This document shows, piece by piece, positions 22,401 through 33,900 of a stretch of 64,000 nucleotides of DNA. The translations under genes and the position numbers were made by a program. The DNA is from Mastigias papua. Its lineage: Eukaryota > Cnidaria > Scyphozoa > Rhizostomeae > Mastigiidae. The DNA lies in contig OZ025273.1 of NCBI GenBank assembly GCA_964019165.1, positions 5,017,823 through 5,081,822 on the forward strand. The letters run 5' to 3'. Numbering within the stretch: position 1 is the stretch's first letter; each line of letters begins with the position of its first letter. The notes under the pieces are model-generated. The model saw only the letters and a list, made by a program, of their open reading frames with translations, was not told the DNA's origin and made no database searches.

Positions 22401-25400
22401 AAATACATTTAAAAAGCCAAATGGTAACAGTACTGAAAGCCTTCTATGAATAAATTGATACATCACTGATGAATCTTACTTAGCTTTACTTCACAACACT
22501 CACCATGAACGAAGCTTATCCCTGTAAATAGTTTTACTTTTGAATTGACCAGAAACCAATCTACAATGTCCACCAAACTGCCCTGGCTCAAAAGGCTTGC
22601 TTGCTACCCTAGATATTTTGTCAAAAGAAATTCGATGTTATACATCAAGCACAATGATGAAATCAGTAGAAAAACTCAGATATGTTTATTATAAAGGTAT
22701 GATTACTATAAAGGCATGCTGTTTCCATGATTCCTTTCAGCTGAATGCAGCTGTCCAGATGCAGCAGGACTGGTACTCATCAAGCTATCAGAGGTGACCT
22801 CTTTAGTGCACTAAAAATACTACTCTGTATGGTCTTCAAACAATACAATATTCCAGTTCTAAACTATGGAATACTCCAGCAATCTTTATACATGGTGCCA
22901 CATCTGTGGCACTTTGCAGTCAAAATTGAAGTCTTATTTCATTGATTCCTACAATAAATTTGCTTAATGAAATCTGTATACCACAAAATGTTACTTAAAC
23001 AAATGATCCTCAGTACTGAGGTATCTGGTTACCAATTGCTGTTTTTTCAAATTATTATAGGCTTTGTACTGTCTTCTATGGGGAAGCTCTCTCTCTCTCT
23101 CTTGATTAGTTTACTTATTCTGAGAACCAGTCAATCTTAAATACATTTATCTAATGTAACTAAGTTTTCAGCATATTGTATGCATTCAAATTGCATGTAG
23201 AATTGATTGATAAATGATTGAAATTTAAAGTTGAGATTTACATTAAAAAGGTACAACAAGTTTCAGAGATTGCCGTCATTGAAACTTCAGTAAGGTATTA
23301 TATTAAGCTAGCAATGATTTCAAAAAAAGCTCCAATGAGTACTTAAGAATGGCAGGAGCAAAGAGGTTATGAAATAGAAGGGGACTGTGACAGACAATGA
23401 CAATGAGTAACTCCACATTGATTGAATTAACATGCAGCATAAAACAAAGATGTGAAGAATGTCATTGCGCTTCATTCACCATCAAAATGCATCAAAAACT
23501 ATTTTGTTACATAGTAAATTGCTTCAACAGTAACACAAGGCTTGAACAGTACAGCTTTATGCCATACCTACACTTAATAAATGTGAACTCAAAATTCTAG
23601 AAATCTCTGATATTTTGAGGAGAGATGTAGCAATCTTTTGACATGACATTGGTGATATATTTTCTCATCAATGATAACCAAGGAGGCAAAGGTAATAAAA
23701 TTTAACATAAGGTAGCTTGCTTACTACAAAATTAAACATTTAAACTAGGCAGGTCTTCACCCTTGAATTGACTGATACATCTAGAACAAATAACTTTGCT
23801 AAAAGGGTTTCAAGCAATGAAGTACTTACAAAGACCAGTACTCACTGAATAAACAAACATATATTTTGCTCTCACCTTTCATATGAGGATCTTCCATTAT
23901 GTGTAAAATCCATTAGTATATTCCTTCCACGACAAAATGTTAACTCCTCATTACATTCAAATGAAGAATCATCCTAAAAACATCCATCATAAGAAATATT
24001 GATTACAAAACATCATGGCTTGTGACTTTGCTTGCTAACATGAGATTTGACAACAAATAAAGGAGTAACAGGAGAAGTACTTGTTTGAACAAAGTGTGAA
24101 TCCTTTCAATAAAGCATACTAAAATATTTGCTCAATTGAACATTGTGTCCTCACACATTATGGTCTCTCTAGACCCATGTTTGCCACCCAAGGGGATTCT
24201 CCTCTAGTAGTGGTGGTACCACTAGAGGAATTGGGGAATATGCCCTTCCAGTTCTCTCTAGAATCACTAAGATCAGTACTCATTAGGGCCAGTACTCTGG
24301 ATTTGAGGAGAAAAACTTGGAGGGGGTAGAAAATTGCTAGGAAGGTTTCATTCTTTGCTTTGTCATATTTTATTCTATGCTGCTATACTGAGGGTGTGGC
24401 CCCCAAATGGCATAGTTTCTAACAGGCATGGTCCCAAAAGACTACAGGTCTAAAGCAAACCATGGGCCACTAAAGTCCCCCAATCTGCAGAGACTGGTGC
24501 CACCCTGCTCTGGAGAAAAAGGTAGCTTTAATGGGGGAATAGCAAGGAATTCTATCAATTAATGAGAAAATGATGTATTTGTATAGTAAGTCCTACCAAT
24601 AAAGCCCAATTAACCAAATTTCTCCTATTTTTATGATCATCAGGGATTTTCCTCAATATCTAATGTAATAGTAAAATAAGTGATAAAATGGCACTATGCT
24701 TAATTAGTAAACTAACACCTTACAATATCAGCTAGTGTCGATCCAAAAATAGCTTTCATTTAACTTAACAAGATGGGCATCTCTTTCATGGTATTTCACA
24801 AAGGGAAGAACAACACAAAAAAGTTGGAAACAGGGCCCTAGAGCTTTTATATTCACAACAAATAAACTTCATAATCAGGAGAAGTTTCCAAATAATGATT
24901 CTCATGCAAATAATTACAGTAAAGACAATCCTTATACAATTCAAGCTTTCACTTACTTGGTTGTTTGGCTCACAAATCATATGTAGCTTTTTCACATTTT
25001 TCACATACCCAAAGTCATTTTCAGTCCAAAATGCATCAGTTCTTTCTTTTAAGCTACAGATTAAGTGAAATAGGTTGTGATAACACTGTACATCTCATTC
25101 ACAGCAATATGGCAAATATATATCAGCCTATCAGTTGGTGATACAGCTAGCTTCAATGTGTGTGGAAAATAAGTCCACACAGTCAGCTTCCATTGTTTGA
25201 TGTTATAGCTTAGCACAATGATTACACATAGGTACTTGGAAGAGGGATAGGTTTCCTTCCTGGATATAAGGTATGACCACTAATTTCTGGTGCATTTGTA
25301 GAGTTGATTGATAATTCACTTGGAAAGTTTTAAATAATCTGCAAAAAGTGGCTTCAAGCAAAAATAGAACCTGTTTCACAAAAATACAATCCAAAAATAC

Positions 25401-26671
25401 AATATATTAATCCCAGAATGACTTGGAAGTACTACAAAGGATTGCTACATATCTAATTTTTCATATTCCTGTCTATTCTGCCAGAGATAATGAAGAAGGC
25501 TACAGTAATAAATCATGTAAAGGCAGAAGGGAGTCAGCCTAGCTTACAATTACTATTTTAAGCATGGTATACACCCAATAAAGAAAGTTTTCTTACCTTG
25601 TAAAATGCCTGTAACCCTTAACATCTTTGCAAAGTGGCTCTAGAAATCTTTGCCCATTCTTGCAGCTATCCTCATACCCCCATATGCAGCCATCCTTTAG
25701 ATGAAAGGTGTACAATTCCCTTAGTTTATGTCTCAAAAACTCCTGGGTTGAAGTACTTAAACTTCAAGGATTGGATACATTCTAATCAACACCTCCTAAT
25801 CTATGACAATGGTCAATAAATATCACTTCAAACACCCACAGGGATTGCTCTCAATCTTAAAAGGAAAAAGGGATTTATTTAACTAACCACATAAGTTATA
25901 TAAGTTTCAATGTTCCTTGCAGCTAGACCATGGGCATAGTCACCAAGACTCCTGCATTCTGCATGCCGGAGACTCCAGCATTTCAATGTTACCTCCAGCT
26001 AACCTCCAGCAATGGCAAAGTGTTGGAAAGTCTCCAGCATTTATTTCATTTTGAAAAAGCATCCATAAATTGTCTACCTAAAAATATACTGAAACTTGGC
26101 AATTCACACTTGTCCATTCATCATCAATGTCCTGTTCAAAACTAGTCATTCATAGAATCATTGCTTTTCATTTTTCTGATGTACTATGTTTTCTGTTAGA
26201 TATTAATATGTTTTGCTGGCTTCCTTAACAACTGCCCAGCAGTGGCAGCATCAGTCCCAACACCACCCCCTAAACTCAGTCACACTAACACGACCCCATT
26301 TCTCCAGCATTTTGATAACCAAACCCTGGCGGCAACTATGCAAGGGTCGTCAACCTATTTGAAATTGAGAGCTACTGCAAGGGCACCGAGTTGGGCTACC
26401 ACTTTGATAAAACACGTCTAGAATAACAAAATGGCATGTTTACCTGTTTCGTTGAGAGTTTGCACTTATCTTTTTCATTAGCAAAACTGACTTCCTCTTT
26501 CAGGTTAAAGTATTTCTCTTTTTCATGTTTATCAAAAATTTCACTATCGATAGTTTCGTGTAATTGGTCTTGGGCAACATCTTCGTTCCTTTCACCACCA
26601 CAGATATTAATCATATATACCATGAAGAAAAGTAAACCTATACGTAACAGTAAATTTTTCTCTCCCATCAT
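14324..26671 (-). CDS. EOGT: EGF-domain-specific O-GlcNAc transferase, complete, 17 exons, 521 aa
   Basis: ER-lumen GT61 glycosyltransferase that adds O-GlcNAc to folded EGF repeats (e.g. Notch). Exons, 5' to 3': 26671-26444, 25694-25597, 25053-24957, 23973-23876, 22608-22504, 19930-19821, 19623-19523, 19147-19058, 18548-18477, 18195-18106, 17531-17463, 17070-17012, 16617-16590, 16281-16190, 15608-15561, 15043-14989, 14449-14324. All have GT-AG borders and the phases join (1566 nt). The first ATG precedes a signal peptide ([20 protein letters not shown]). Family landmarks seen: [135 protein letters not shown]. Length is close to the human protein (527 aa). It ends NIRVANL, without the KDEL-like tail of the mammalian protein. 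Introns hold (TA)n and (TG)n tracts, a MITE and a LINE fragment. Confidence 0.96.
14813..14935. repeat. Imperfect AACT/ACTA microsatellite
   Basis: A degenerate run of AACT-type tetramers (ACTAACTAACTAACGAAC and variants) inside the last EOGT intron. Confidence 0.85.
15205..15395. repeat. Diverged tandem duplication, about 100 bp unit
   Basis: Two adjacent stretches share ATCTG(C)GAGATTT(C/G)AATTT and AACTCGT(A/G)CT(C/T)C(G/A)TTAC, then CTAC(T/G)TCAGATA(C/T)AGGC. They lie in the EOGT intron between exons 15 and 16. The two EOGT exons flanking them were found elsewhere, so this is not an exon duplication. Confidence 0.5.
16366..16451. repeat. (TA)n microsatellite
   Basis: About 85 bp of TA dinucleotides with one AAATATA interruption, in the EOGT intron between exons 13 and 14. 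Confidence 0.97.
19330..19421. repeat. (TG)n microsatellite
   Basis: About 90 bp of uninterrupted TG in the EOGT intron between exons 7 and 8. The poly-TH minus-strand ORF across it is an artefact. Confidence 0.97.
20074..20399. mobile_element. MITE with TACCGTAAATCCTCGAATT termini, about 325 bp
   Basis: Begins TACCGTAAATCCTCGAATTA and ends AATTCGAGGATTTACGGTA, an inverted pair of about 19 bp. Both sides continue into G-rich subterminal repeats (GGGGCTTATTCGAGGGG), repeated several times on the right. No transposase is present. It sits in EOGT intron 5. A second, left-truncated copy lies at about 26825-27077. Confidence 0.85.
20585..20850 (+). mobile_element. Non-LTR retrotransposon 3' ORF fragment
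   Basis: The translation [20 protein letters not shown], followed by HSQRR, resembles the Cys/His motif (C-x-n-E-x-x-x-H-F-L-x-x-C) near the C-terminus of many LINE reverse-transcriptase ORFs. Only this terminal part remains, with stops on both sides, so it is a dead 5'-truncated copy in EOGT intron 5. Confidence 0.6.
21719..21842 (-). other. Coding-like island in EOGT intron 5, unidentified
   Basis: On the minus strand an open frame reads [20 protein letters not shown] and then [17 protein letters not shown], ending at a consensus donor CAG|GTGAGT (exon side 21719). The EOGT frame joins correctly without it (exons 5 and 6 share codon TG|G), so it is not a constitutive EOGT exon. It could be an alternative exon, part of a nested gene, or a transposon relic. 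I do not recognise the peptide. Confidence 0.3.
25405..25535. repeat. Dispersed repeat, copy 1 (in EOGT intron 2)
   Basis: Shares blocks with 27575-27725: GACTTG(G/C)(A/)AGTACT, GTTACA/GCTACA-CAT(A)TCTAATTT, CATAT(T/C)CCTGTCTATT, and ATAATGAAGA(A/G)GGC. Similarity is roughly three quarters by eye. No coding capacity is evident. Confidence 0.5.
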
Positions 26672-26824
26672 ATGCACAACCAACTACACCAATACTACAC
26701 CGCCATTTTCTAAATAACACAGGGAGCCGATGGACCAAGCATGACAATAGTTAATAAATCTGATTGGCTTGACACTGACCAATCAGATAGCCAGGATGCC
26801 CCCACGCTAGAATTTCGGACTGTT

Positions 26825-27077
26825 GATAAGCCCCCTCCTTGAATAGCCCCACCCTATATGATGATGAAGACCTTCATAAAGACTACTGCTTACGGTTGGG
26901 CTGTTCCTCTAATACTATGGAGAAAAGGAGTTATGACAACGAACTCTGTATGTAACATGTGTCAAGAAACTCTACTTAAAGCCCCCCTCCAATAGGCCTT
27001 CCCCTCGAATAAGCCCTAACCCAAAAAGAGTCAAAAATAAATAAGCCCCTTGGGGGCTAACTCGAGGATTTATGGTA
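26825..27077. mobile_element. MITE of the CCTCGAATT-GCCCCC family, second copy
   Basis: Ends ...GGGGGCTAACTCGAGGATTTATGGTA, matching the right terminus of the element at 20074-20399. Its interior shares GATGATGAAGAC and several GCCCCNNCC(T)CGAATA blocks. The left terminus is degraded. It lies about 150 bp upstream of the EOGT start codon, in the likely promoter or 5' UTR. Confidence 0.65.
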
Positions 27078-27574
27078 GCTAAAATTCTATAGCACAAAAA
27101 GGCAGCTTTGTCATACAAATGTCTTGCAACTCTGCTTGCCAAAAAAAAGATAATACTGCCAGTCCGTCAACACTGAGGCTTGACGCAACGCGAGTAATGA
27201 TAGACATAAATAACACAAAAATTGACTGAAATTGCTAAATCATTAGAAATACGACGACAATAAGATCAGTTTATTATACAAATATCTAGCAATACTGCTC
27301 TTTACTATATAATAGACAATCATCTAAATTCTCAATGAGCTAGGTATTTCTTCTTTACCATATTCCTATTTACTAATTTTTTCTAATAACAACATGCAAA
27401 GAAACAAAGTTTGCCTTTGACCGACTTTAGAAATCAAATGAAGGTGCTGGTCGAATTGGAAATCAAAGCAGGGGTGTAAGTAACCATTCATTCTACTTCA
27501 GAGTTACTTTTATTACCATGCAAGGACACACAGGCTGCTTTTAATTTACCAAAGAAACCAAATTATGGGCAATT

Positions 27575-27725
27575 CATCCAAGAGCGACTTGCAAGTACTT
27601 CAAAGGACTGTTACACATCTAATTTGTCATATCCCTGTCTATTTGGTCAGAAATAATGAAGAGGGCACCAACAATAAATCTGTGAAAACTATGATAAGAC
27701 AGGTGGGAACGAAATGGTGACTCCA
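27575..27725. repeat. Dispersed repeat, copy 2 (EOGT-UBAC1 spacer)
   Basis: Partner of 25405-25535, in the same orientation, located between the UBAC1 stop and the EOGT start. Confidence 0.5.
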
Positions 27726-27909
27726 AAGGAACAGCAACGCGACATATCCTAAAAGTACTTCGACGATGCATGGACTCCCTCTGTAAATTATGACATTGAT
27801 ACTCTTAAACGATCGCTCTTGCAATCAGGTACTACACAGTGCGAGGTGATTCACAAATGCGCAACAAAATAAACATTACACAAGGAAACAAATCTACTGT
27901 TAATATTTG

Positions 27910-30900
27910 CTATCTTGAGAACGACTGTACGATACGTGATATCTGTAACAGGACGGGGCCAATTTCCGGATCATTAATGTACTGTGCACTGGTGTTGGGG
28001 TTCTCCAGCATATCTTCAAACGCTAAAACGAGAAAGTGGTGTAAAATAAACTTTATCTGAAAGCATAGCAGGATACAGAAAAGTCATCTTTTGAAAATAT
28101 TATACAACGATGTGGTTTGTGAATTCGTGAACAAATAAAACTAAAGTTGAAAGTTAGGACACTTCGGCAAAACTCTAAAAGAAATGTAAAAGTGCGGCAT
28201 GGGGGGTCCAATTCCTATTCCGCATTCATTTGTTATACACTTACGGAGAACACTTCCGCTTTGCCGACACTTAACATATCAGACGTCATCCATACAATGT
28301 CATACACCAGAGTGCATTCAATGAACTTTAGCTTGAATAACTGACATGCACTAAACATTTTTCAGCGGTTGGTATAGAAAAACACTTATTTCCTGGAGCA
28401 CCTTCGGCATACAGTTAGCATGGAATAGTGATAAAAATACCAGCTGCAAAAAAGTGCTACATACCATGAAGAATCCTAGGGTTGGTCATACCTAGTTGAA
28501 CAACAGGGTGTTCCATAATTGAAGCATACATGGGACTAGAAAATAAAAGGCAATGAGAATTAACGTATCCAGTTCTTGAAAATTTCTTCGTTATACGAAG
28601 AAGAAAAATTGCTTTCAAAAAAGCAAGCATGACTGACATTTTCCTTACAGCATGTTCGGGTGACACTCTTTAGAGCAGAGAATAGATCTGGACACTACAC
28701 GGCCCATGGGCCACAAATGGCTCTCTACTCTGACTGGCCCGTAAAAGGGTAACAATTGGCTACAAAAATATGTATCCAGTTATGTGTTACCTAACAACTG
28801 TACCACTTATTTACTGATAAAGTTTTTGCTAAACTAAAGGCCATGGCTGCTGTCTGCAAAGCAACCATCCATTTCATACATTACAAATGAAAAAAGAATA
28901 TTTGATGTATTCAATAGAAAAGGGTGAGGGATACAACGTACAAAACATTAAACGATATATAAAAAACACGTACTAAAGGATAAACCACGTGCTAGTATCA
29001 ATGGAATCAATTTAATTCTCTGACTAGCTTTACATACACCTGCGATTTCAGACTTTATCTCGCACGATGTGATTGTAGCACACGCGGCTTAAGTCAATCG
29101 AAAGACTAACGCGAGTGAGCGCTCCCAGGAGATATTGAAAGTTGTTATCGAGCATCAGACATAAGTTTATGTGACCCCTGATGGAACATCTGGCGCTTTA
29201 GCCCGAGAATCAATACCAAACAAATGGGCGGAGGGATGTGAGCCTACTGTGAAAAGACTGAGAAGTAATCAAGGTAGCCATAATGGTTGCCAAGAAATTA
29301 CGTCGAAGTGGGAAAATACCCTGTTAGGAAAGGCTGATAAACAGTGGGATTAAAGACGGTGAATCAAGGCAAACAGAATTCATAATAAAGCCAAATCAAG
29401 AAACAGGCCATGCTTTTTTCCATGATGTCAACGATAAGCATGTTGCAAATCCACAACATCTTAACGATACTATTACGCTATCCTATTTTATAAGAAGCAG
29501 ATAATTCTTGCTAAGGCTCGATGCTCTTAAGTATTTTTATAATTTTTAAATTTTTCTTATTTCAAAACTGACTTTTTGCAACCAGTTTAGAAACTCTATG
29601 CAGTATACAGTGACTGAGAAATTCGGCTGGGCTGCTTTTCAAAATAACGTAACGAATGCTGATGTTTATTAACAAAATTATCAGCATTTGCTTGCTGAAA
29701 GAGTGTGAGTAGTCGAGTGCTTGTAAAAATTTTCATCTGAAGCAGAGCATATTCTAGCAGTGTTCTTATATGTTGGCAAGTCGAGCTACAGTGTTCTTAT
29801 AAAGATTATTCTTATAAAAAAACAGTGTAATGGGTCTGAATATCCGGCTGAAGTAGAGATATGATATTGAGTATACAGCAGACCAGACAGGAACGTGAAG
29901 TTTATTGCTAATTTAATTTTGTTCCATTTTCACGTCTTGTGCCTCCCAGTTGCTCCCTGTGAAAAGAGGGCTTTTGACTTAGATGTTAAGGTGATCAAAT
30001 ATAGGTGTACTGTTGTACAGGGTTCATACACATCCTGCCTAATATTTTTTCCTGACTTTTCCAGAACTTTTTCTTGAAAATGAAGGTGCTTTCCCTGACT
30101 ATATATCAGAAATACACAATATTTTTCCTGACCAACTGGTGTTACAAAGGATGCGAGCGACTGACCCATCTTTCAAAACCAAGTAATTGAGCACATATTT
30201 CCAATTTGGGGAAGAAAAGGAGGCTCTCTGCTAAAGTGGAACAAAAAATATCACAAACTGTCTAATATATAGAGTTGTCTACTGGGTACGAAAGATTTCA
30301 CCTACATGGATGATAAAAACTTCTTCCTGACTATCTTCAAGTTTTAACAAAATTTCCTCACTTTTCCTGACTTTCCTTAAAAACACAGTCTTCGAAAGTG
30401 ATATACATTTGCCAGACCTAGCAGCAAAATGTACTGCTTTGTATGAGGGAATTCTGCTACGTTCAAGATTTTTATCACAGACATCAGAGTTTTCATGAAC
30501 ACCGGATGTGGGCAGACTACCTGTTCATATTAAAATTCAAGTCACTTCAAAACATCTGCTTCTTTAACTTAGGAACGAATTGCACAATGAACAAAACAGC
30601 GCCCGTTCTTCTAAGGAATGACTTAGGCTTCGTTAGTTATAGCACTTCTTTTCCATTCCTAATTCTTACTATTTTTATTGTTCTTACTACGTAGTGAATA
30701 AATATTGTTAATATTTTGAAACGTAGTTCATTTTTCAAATAGTTTGTTTTGAACACGGCTAGTTGCAAAACAGTGAGATTTTATAGCTGAATTGTACCCA
30801 GCATAAGTATGATAAATGAGCGAAAAATCAATAGAACAGAAGGAAAAGGTAGTGGTAAGACAAAGTAGATGGTCGCAAGTTTGTGCCCTGCCAGGGTTAT

Positions 30901-33900
30901 TCATTCTCTCGTACTTTCTCTTCAGAAGGAGATGACTATGTTCAGGAAATAAATCAATGTCTTAGGAGGGAAGACCTATGACGATCTTCCAATTGACTAA
31001 GTTCGTTTTTGGGTATCACAGCACTGTCTGGTAACCCAGTTTTTCTATATCATCCTCTCAGTACATAGGACTAGAAGAATTAGAACAAACACCAGAAAGC
31101 ACATTTTATACATACAACGACTCGATGTTGAGCAAAAAGAAGACATACCTTGTTGGATCGAGGCCAGGTTCAGTTCTATTTGAAGACTGCTCTCTGTCAC
31201 CAAGCAACCATTCAAGCTAAAATTCGAACATAATCAATAAAACAATTCCTAGTCGATTACACGGATTGGTTGTAGAGGCACATGGCATACTACAGTAAAC
31301 TCAGCAGTGTCTTAAGCTATTCAGAGCAACGAAACAGAGGTATCAACAAAAACATAACTTCTGCTAATACATACAGCTGATTCTTGGTGATTTCCAGTTA
31401 TTTTCAAAGCTTGTATGATGTCCTGCTCGTCAAAGCCCATATCCAACAGACTCCGTAAGGCCTGCAAGGATGCAAAGATTATGCACGAATAGACTTTCCA
31501 GGGTTATGGGTTATATTCACTGCTCTTTCTGAATTGTGTGACATATGATAAGGATGTATTTTGATTAGCGCTCAGAAAAATAACATAGTCCATCAAAACA
31601 TACGAACTCGTAAAACTCTAACAGAAGAGTTGTGTTAACAGATACCCCTCAGACTCAAAGTTAAAAATGGCTTTAAAACAGAAAGCAATGGTAAAATAAC
31701 AATCTAAAGCTTCCATACTGCCAAACTATGAAAACGAGCCCTAGTGGTATTTAAAATTGGTATCAAAGCAAAAAAATTAAACTTATTGGTCCCTTAAATG
31801 TTTGCAACTTCAAAGTCATTCAAAAGTAATAACAGCTAAGGGGCAATTTTGAGATAAAACCAACCCATGCCTACCCTTGCATTCGGAGTAAATTCACGTG
31901 CCCCTGCTTTTCTTGGCAACAGTTTGCGTCTTTCTGGCAAATAAGATATTATTTCTTCCTGAGAAAGAGGGTTGTCAATGTCCGAATCTGAATCATGCTG
32001 TAGTAACCACTCCATTGCTTGAACATGTGACATTCTATATTGAATAAAAAACATTATCGAGCATTCAAAAACATTGCAGCAACCTAGATTCCTTTTCAGA
32101 AAAATCCTTATGTACAATTCTACCACACATGTTATATATACTAACAACGTACAGAAATACCCTAAGATGGCAGAATTATCTATGCCCTCTTCAATACTGC
32201 TATATTTTAAGAGGAAACATACAACTAAGAAGTATCCACACTACGTCAAAAAAGAACGGAGAAGCTTTTCCAGTTAGCTTACACATTTCAAATTATGCAC
32301 ACGTTTTTTATAAGAAAACCACTTTTTTGTCTGAGCTTCAATGCTCTTAAATTTTCCCGAAATTGAAGCTGAGATTTTCTTAACTTTTATTGGAGTAAAC
32401 TGGCTAAAAGAGATTACCATTATTTGTTATAAAATGTTTCTTCTTTGTCAATCCAAATTATCAAAGAAAAGTTTCGATCTTTGCAAAGGAGCTTGCAAAG
32501 AATGAGCTAATATCGATTCGCAGGTAAAAAAGGTGAACTTTGGAACTTGAGCCTCGTGATTTTCATAACATTTTGTTTTAAGATCTTTGTTTTTACAGCC
32601 TCATTTTCTTATAAACTTTTTCTTATAAAAAACGTGTACATTCTAAAACATGCACAACCAAATCAACAGGATATTATTTAGATGCATAGCCTATACACTG
32701 CAACCTAGAAAGTTCTGATTTAAAAATTACCTATTGATAATCAGTGCTTTCTTTGCTCTATTTTCCGCAAAACCCATATCCATCAATTGTTTCAGGGCAA
32801 ACTGTGAAGGCAAAACAAAAGGCTGCTTAGAGCTATGGACAAAGTTATTTACAACACAGTAATACATTGAGATGATAACTTATCATGAAAAAGCAAAAAT
32901 AATAGCATACTGTGTTCATACTTTATGTACGTATGCACAGAGACATGCAGCAAGTCACAAAGGCTGTTTACACACTCATGTTTATTTATGTATTCTTTAT
33001 TCCAATGGATAAAAAAACAAATATAAAGGCTAGCCCCATATAAGATTCCTTATGTTGAGGAGTGCCTGCTAGAGAGAAAGCTTGTATGAGCTGTCAGCAT
33101 TGCATAATGAGGTAAGGTGGCCAGTTTCTTCCCCTGTCGCCTTTAACTCTCCAGTGTTGCCACAAGGCGCTCGTCTGCTGCTGGGTGGACAGTGAGCGAA
33201 ACTCCCAACTAAGATCTGAGGCTTTGGCTCCAACCATCAATGTTCCACTCAGCAGTCAGGCACTCTAACTACTTGGTCATTCAACCATTTATTCCAATAT
33301 GCTGTTTCAATAATGAGTAGGGTTCACATTATCTCAAAACGCCAGTAGTAAAGGGCTTGAATAATGCGGGGGGGGGGGGAGTTGAAGTTTCAAGCCATAT
33401 GAAAGATGAATGCTATTATCAATAGACTAATGGCAAAGACCACCAGAATTGATATGCAATGAAGATCAAATATATGCGGAAACAAACAATATGAAACAAA
33501 ACAAAGAGGAAAGTTTGCATTTAATGCTCATTAACTTTGATGCTGAAATGCTGCTCTATAACTCTGCATGGAAAATGTGAACTCTATATCAAGGAAATAA
33601 ATCATAGACATAGAGAAACTCAACAGGAAAAGGAGGATTGAGAAATTTCAGACAATGAGCAATATAGGGCTTGGGTTGGGGACAAACATGTAAGGAATTT
33701 ATAGAATAGATGTTGAGCATAAGAATTTACAAAATTCAAACAGTATTGGTGCCATGGTGGGCAATGAAGGTATGCATGAAACTCTCAAGCTGTCTGCACA
33801 CCAAGTGGGAAATATGCTACTTAATTATCATTAAATCCTAAAGAGCAATGAATCAATAATTCTGGGACCATACATTTATGATGTTGTCAATATTTGAGCC

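Noticed and set aside
24190..24240. Short palindrome TCCTCTAGT...ACTAGAGGA as a regulatory hairpin
   Set aside because: The arms are only about 12 bp, and it lies in an EOGT intron with no other signal; this is common by chance in this much sequence.
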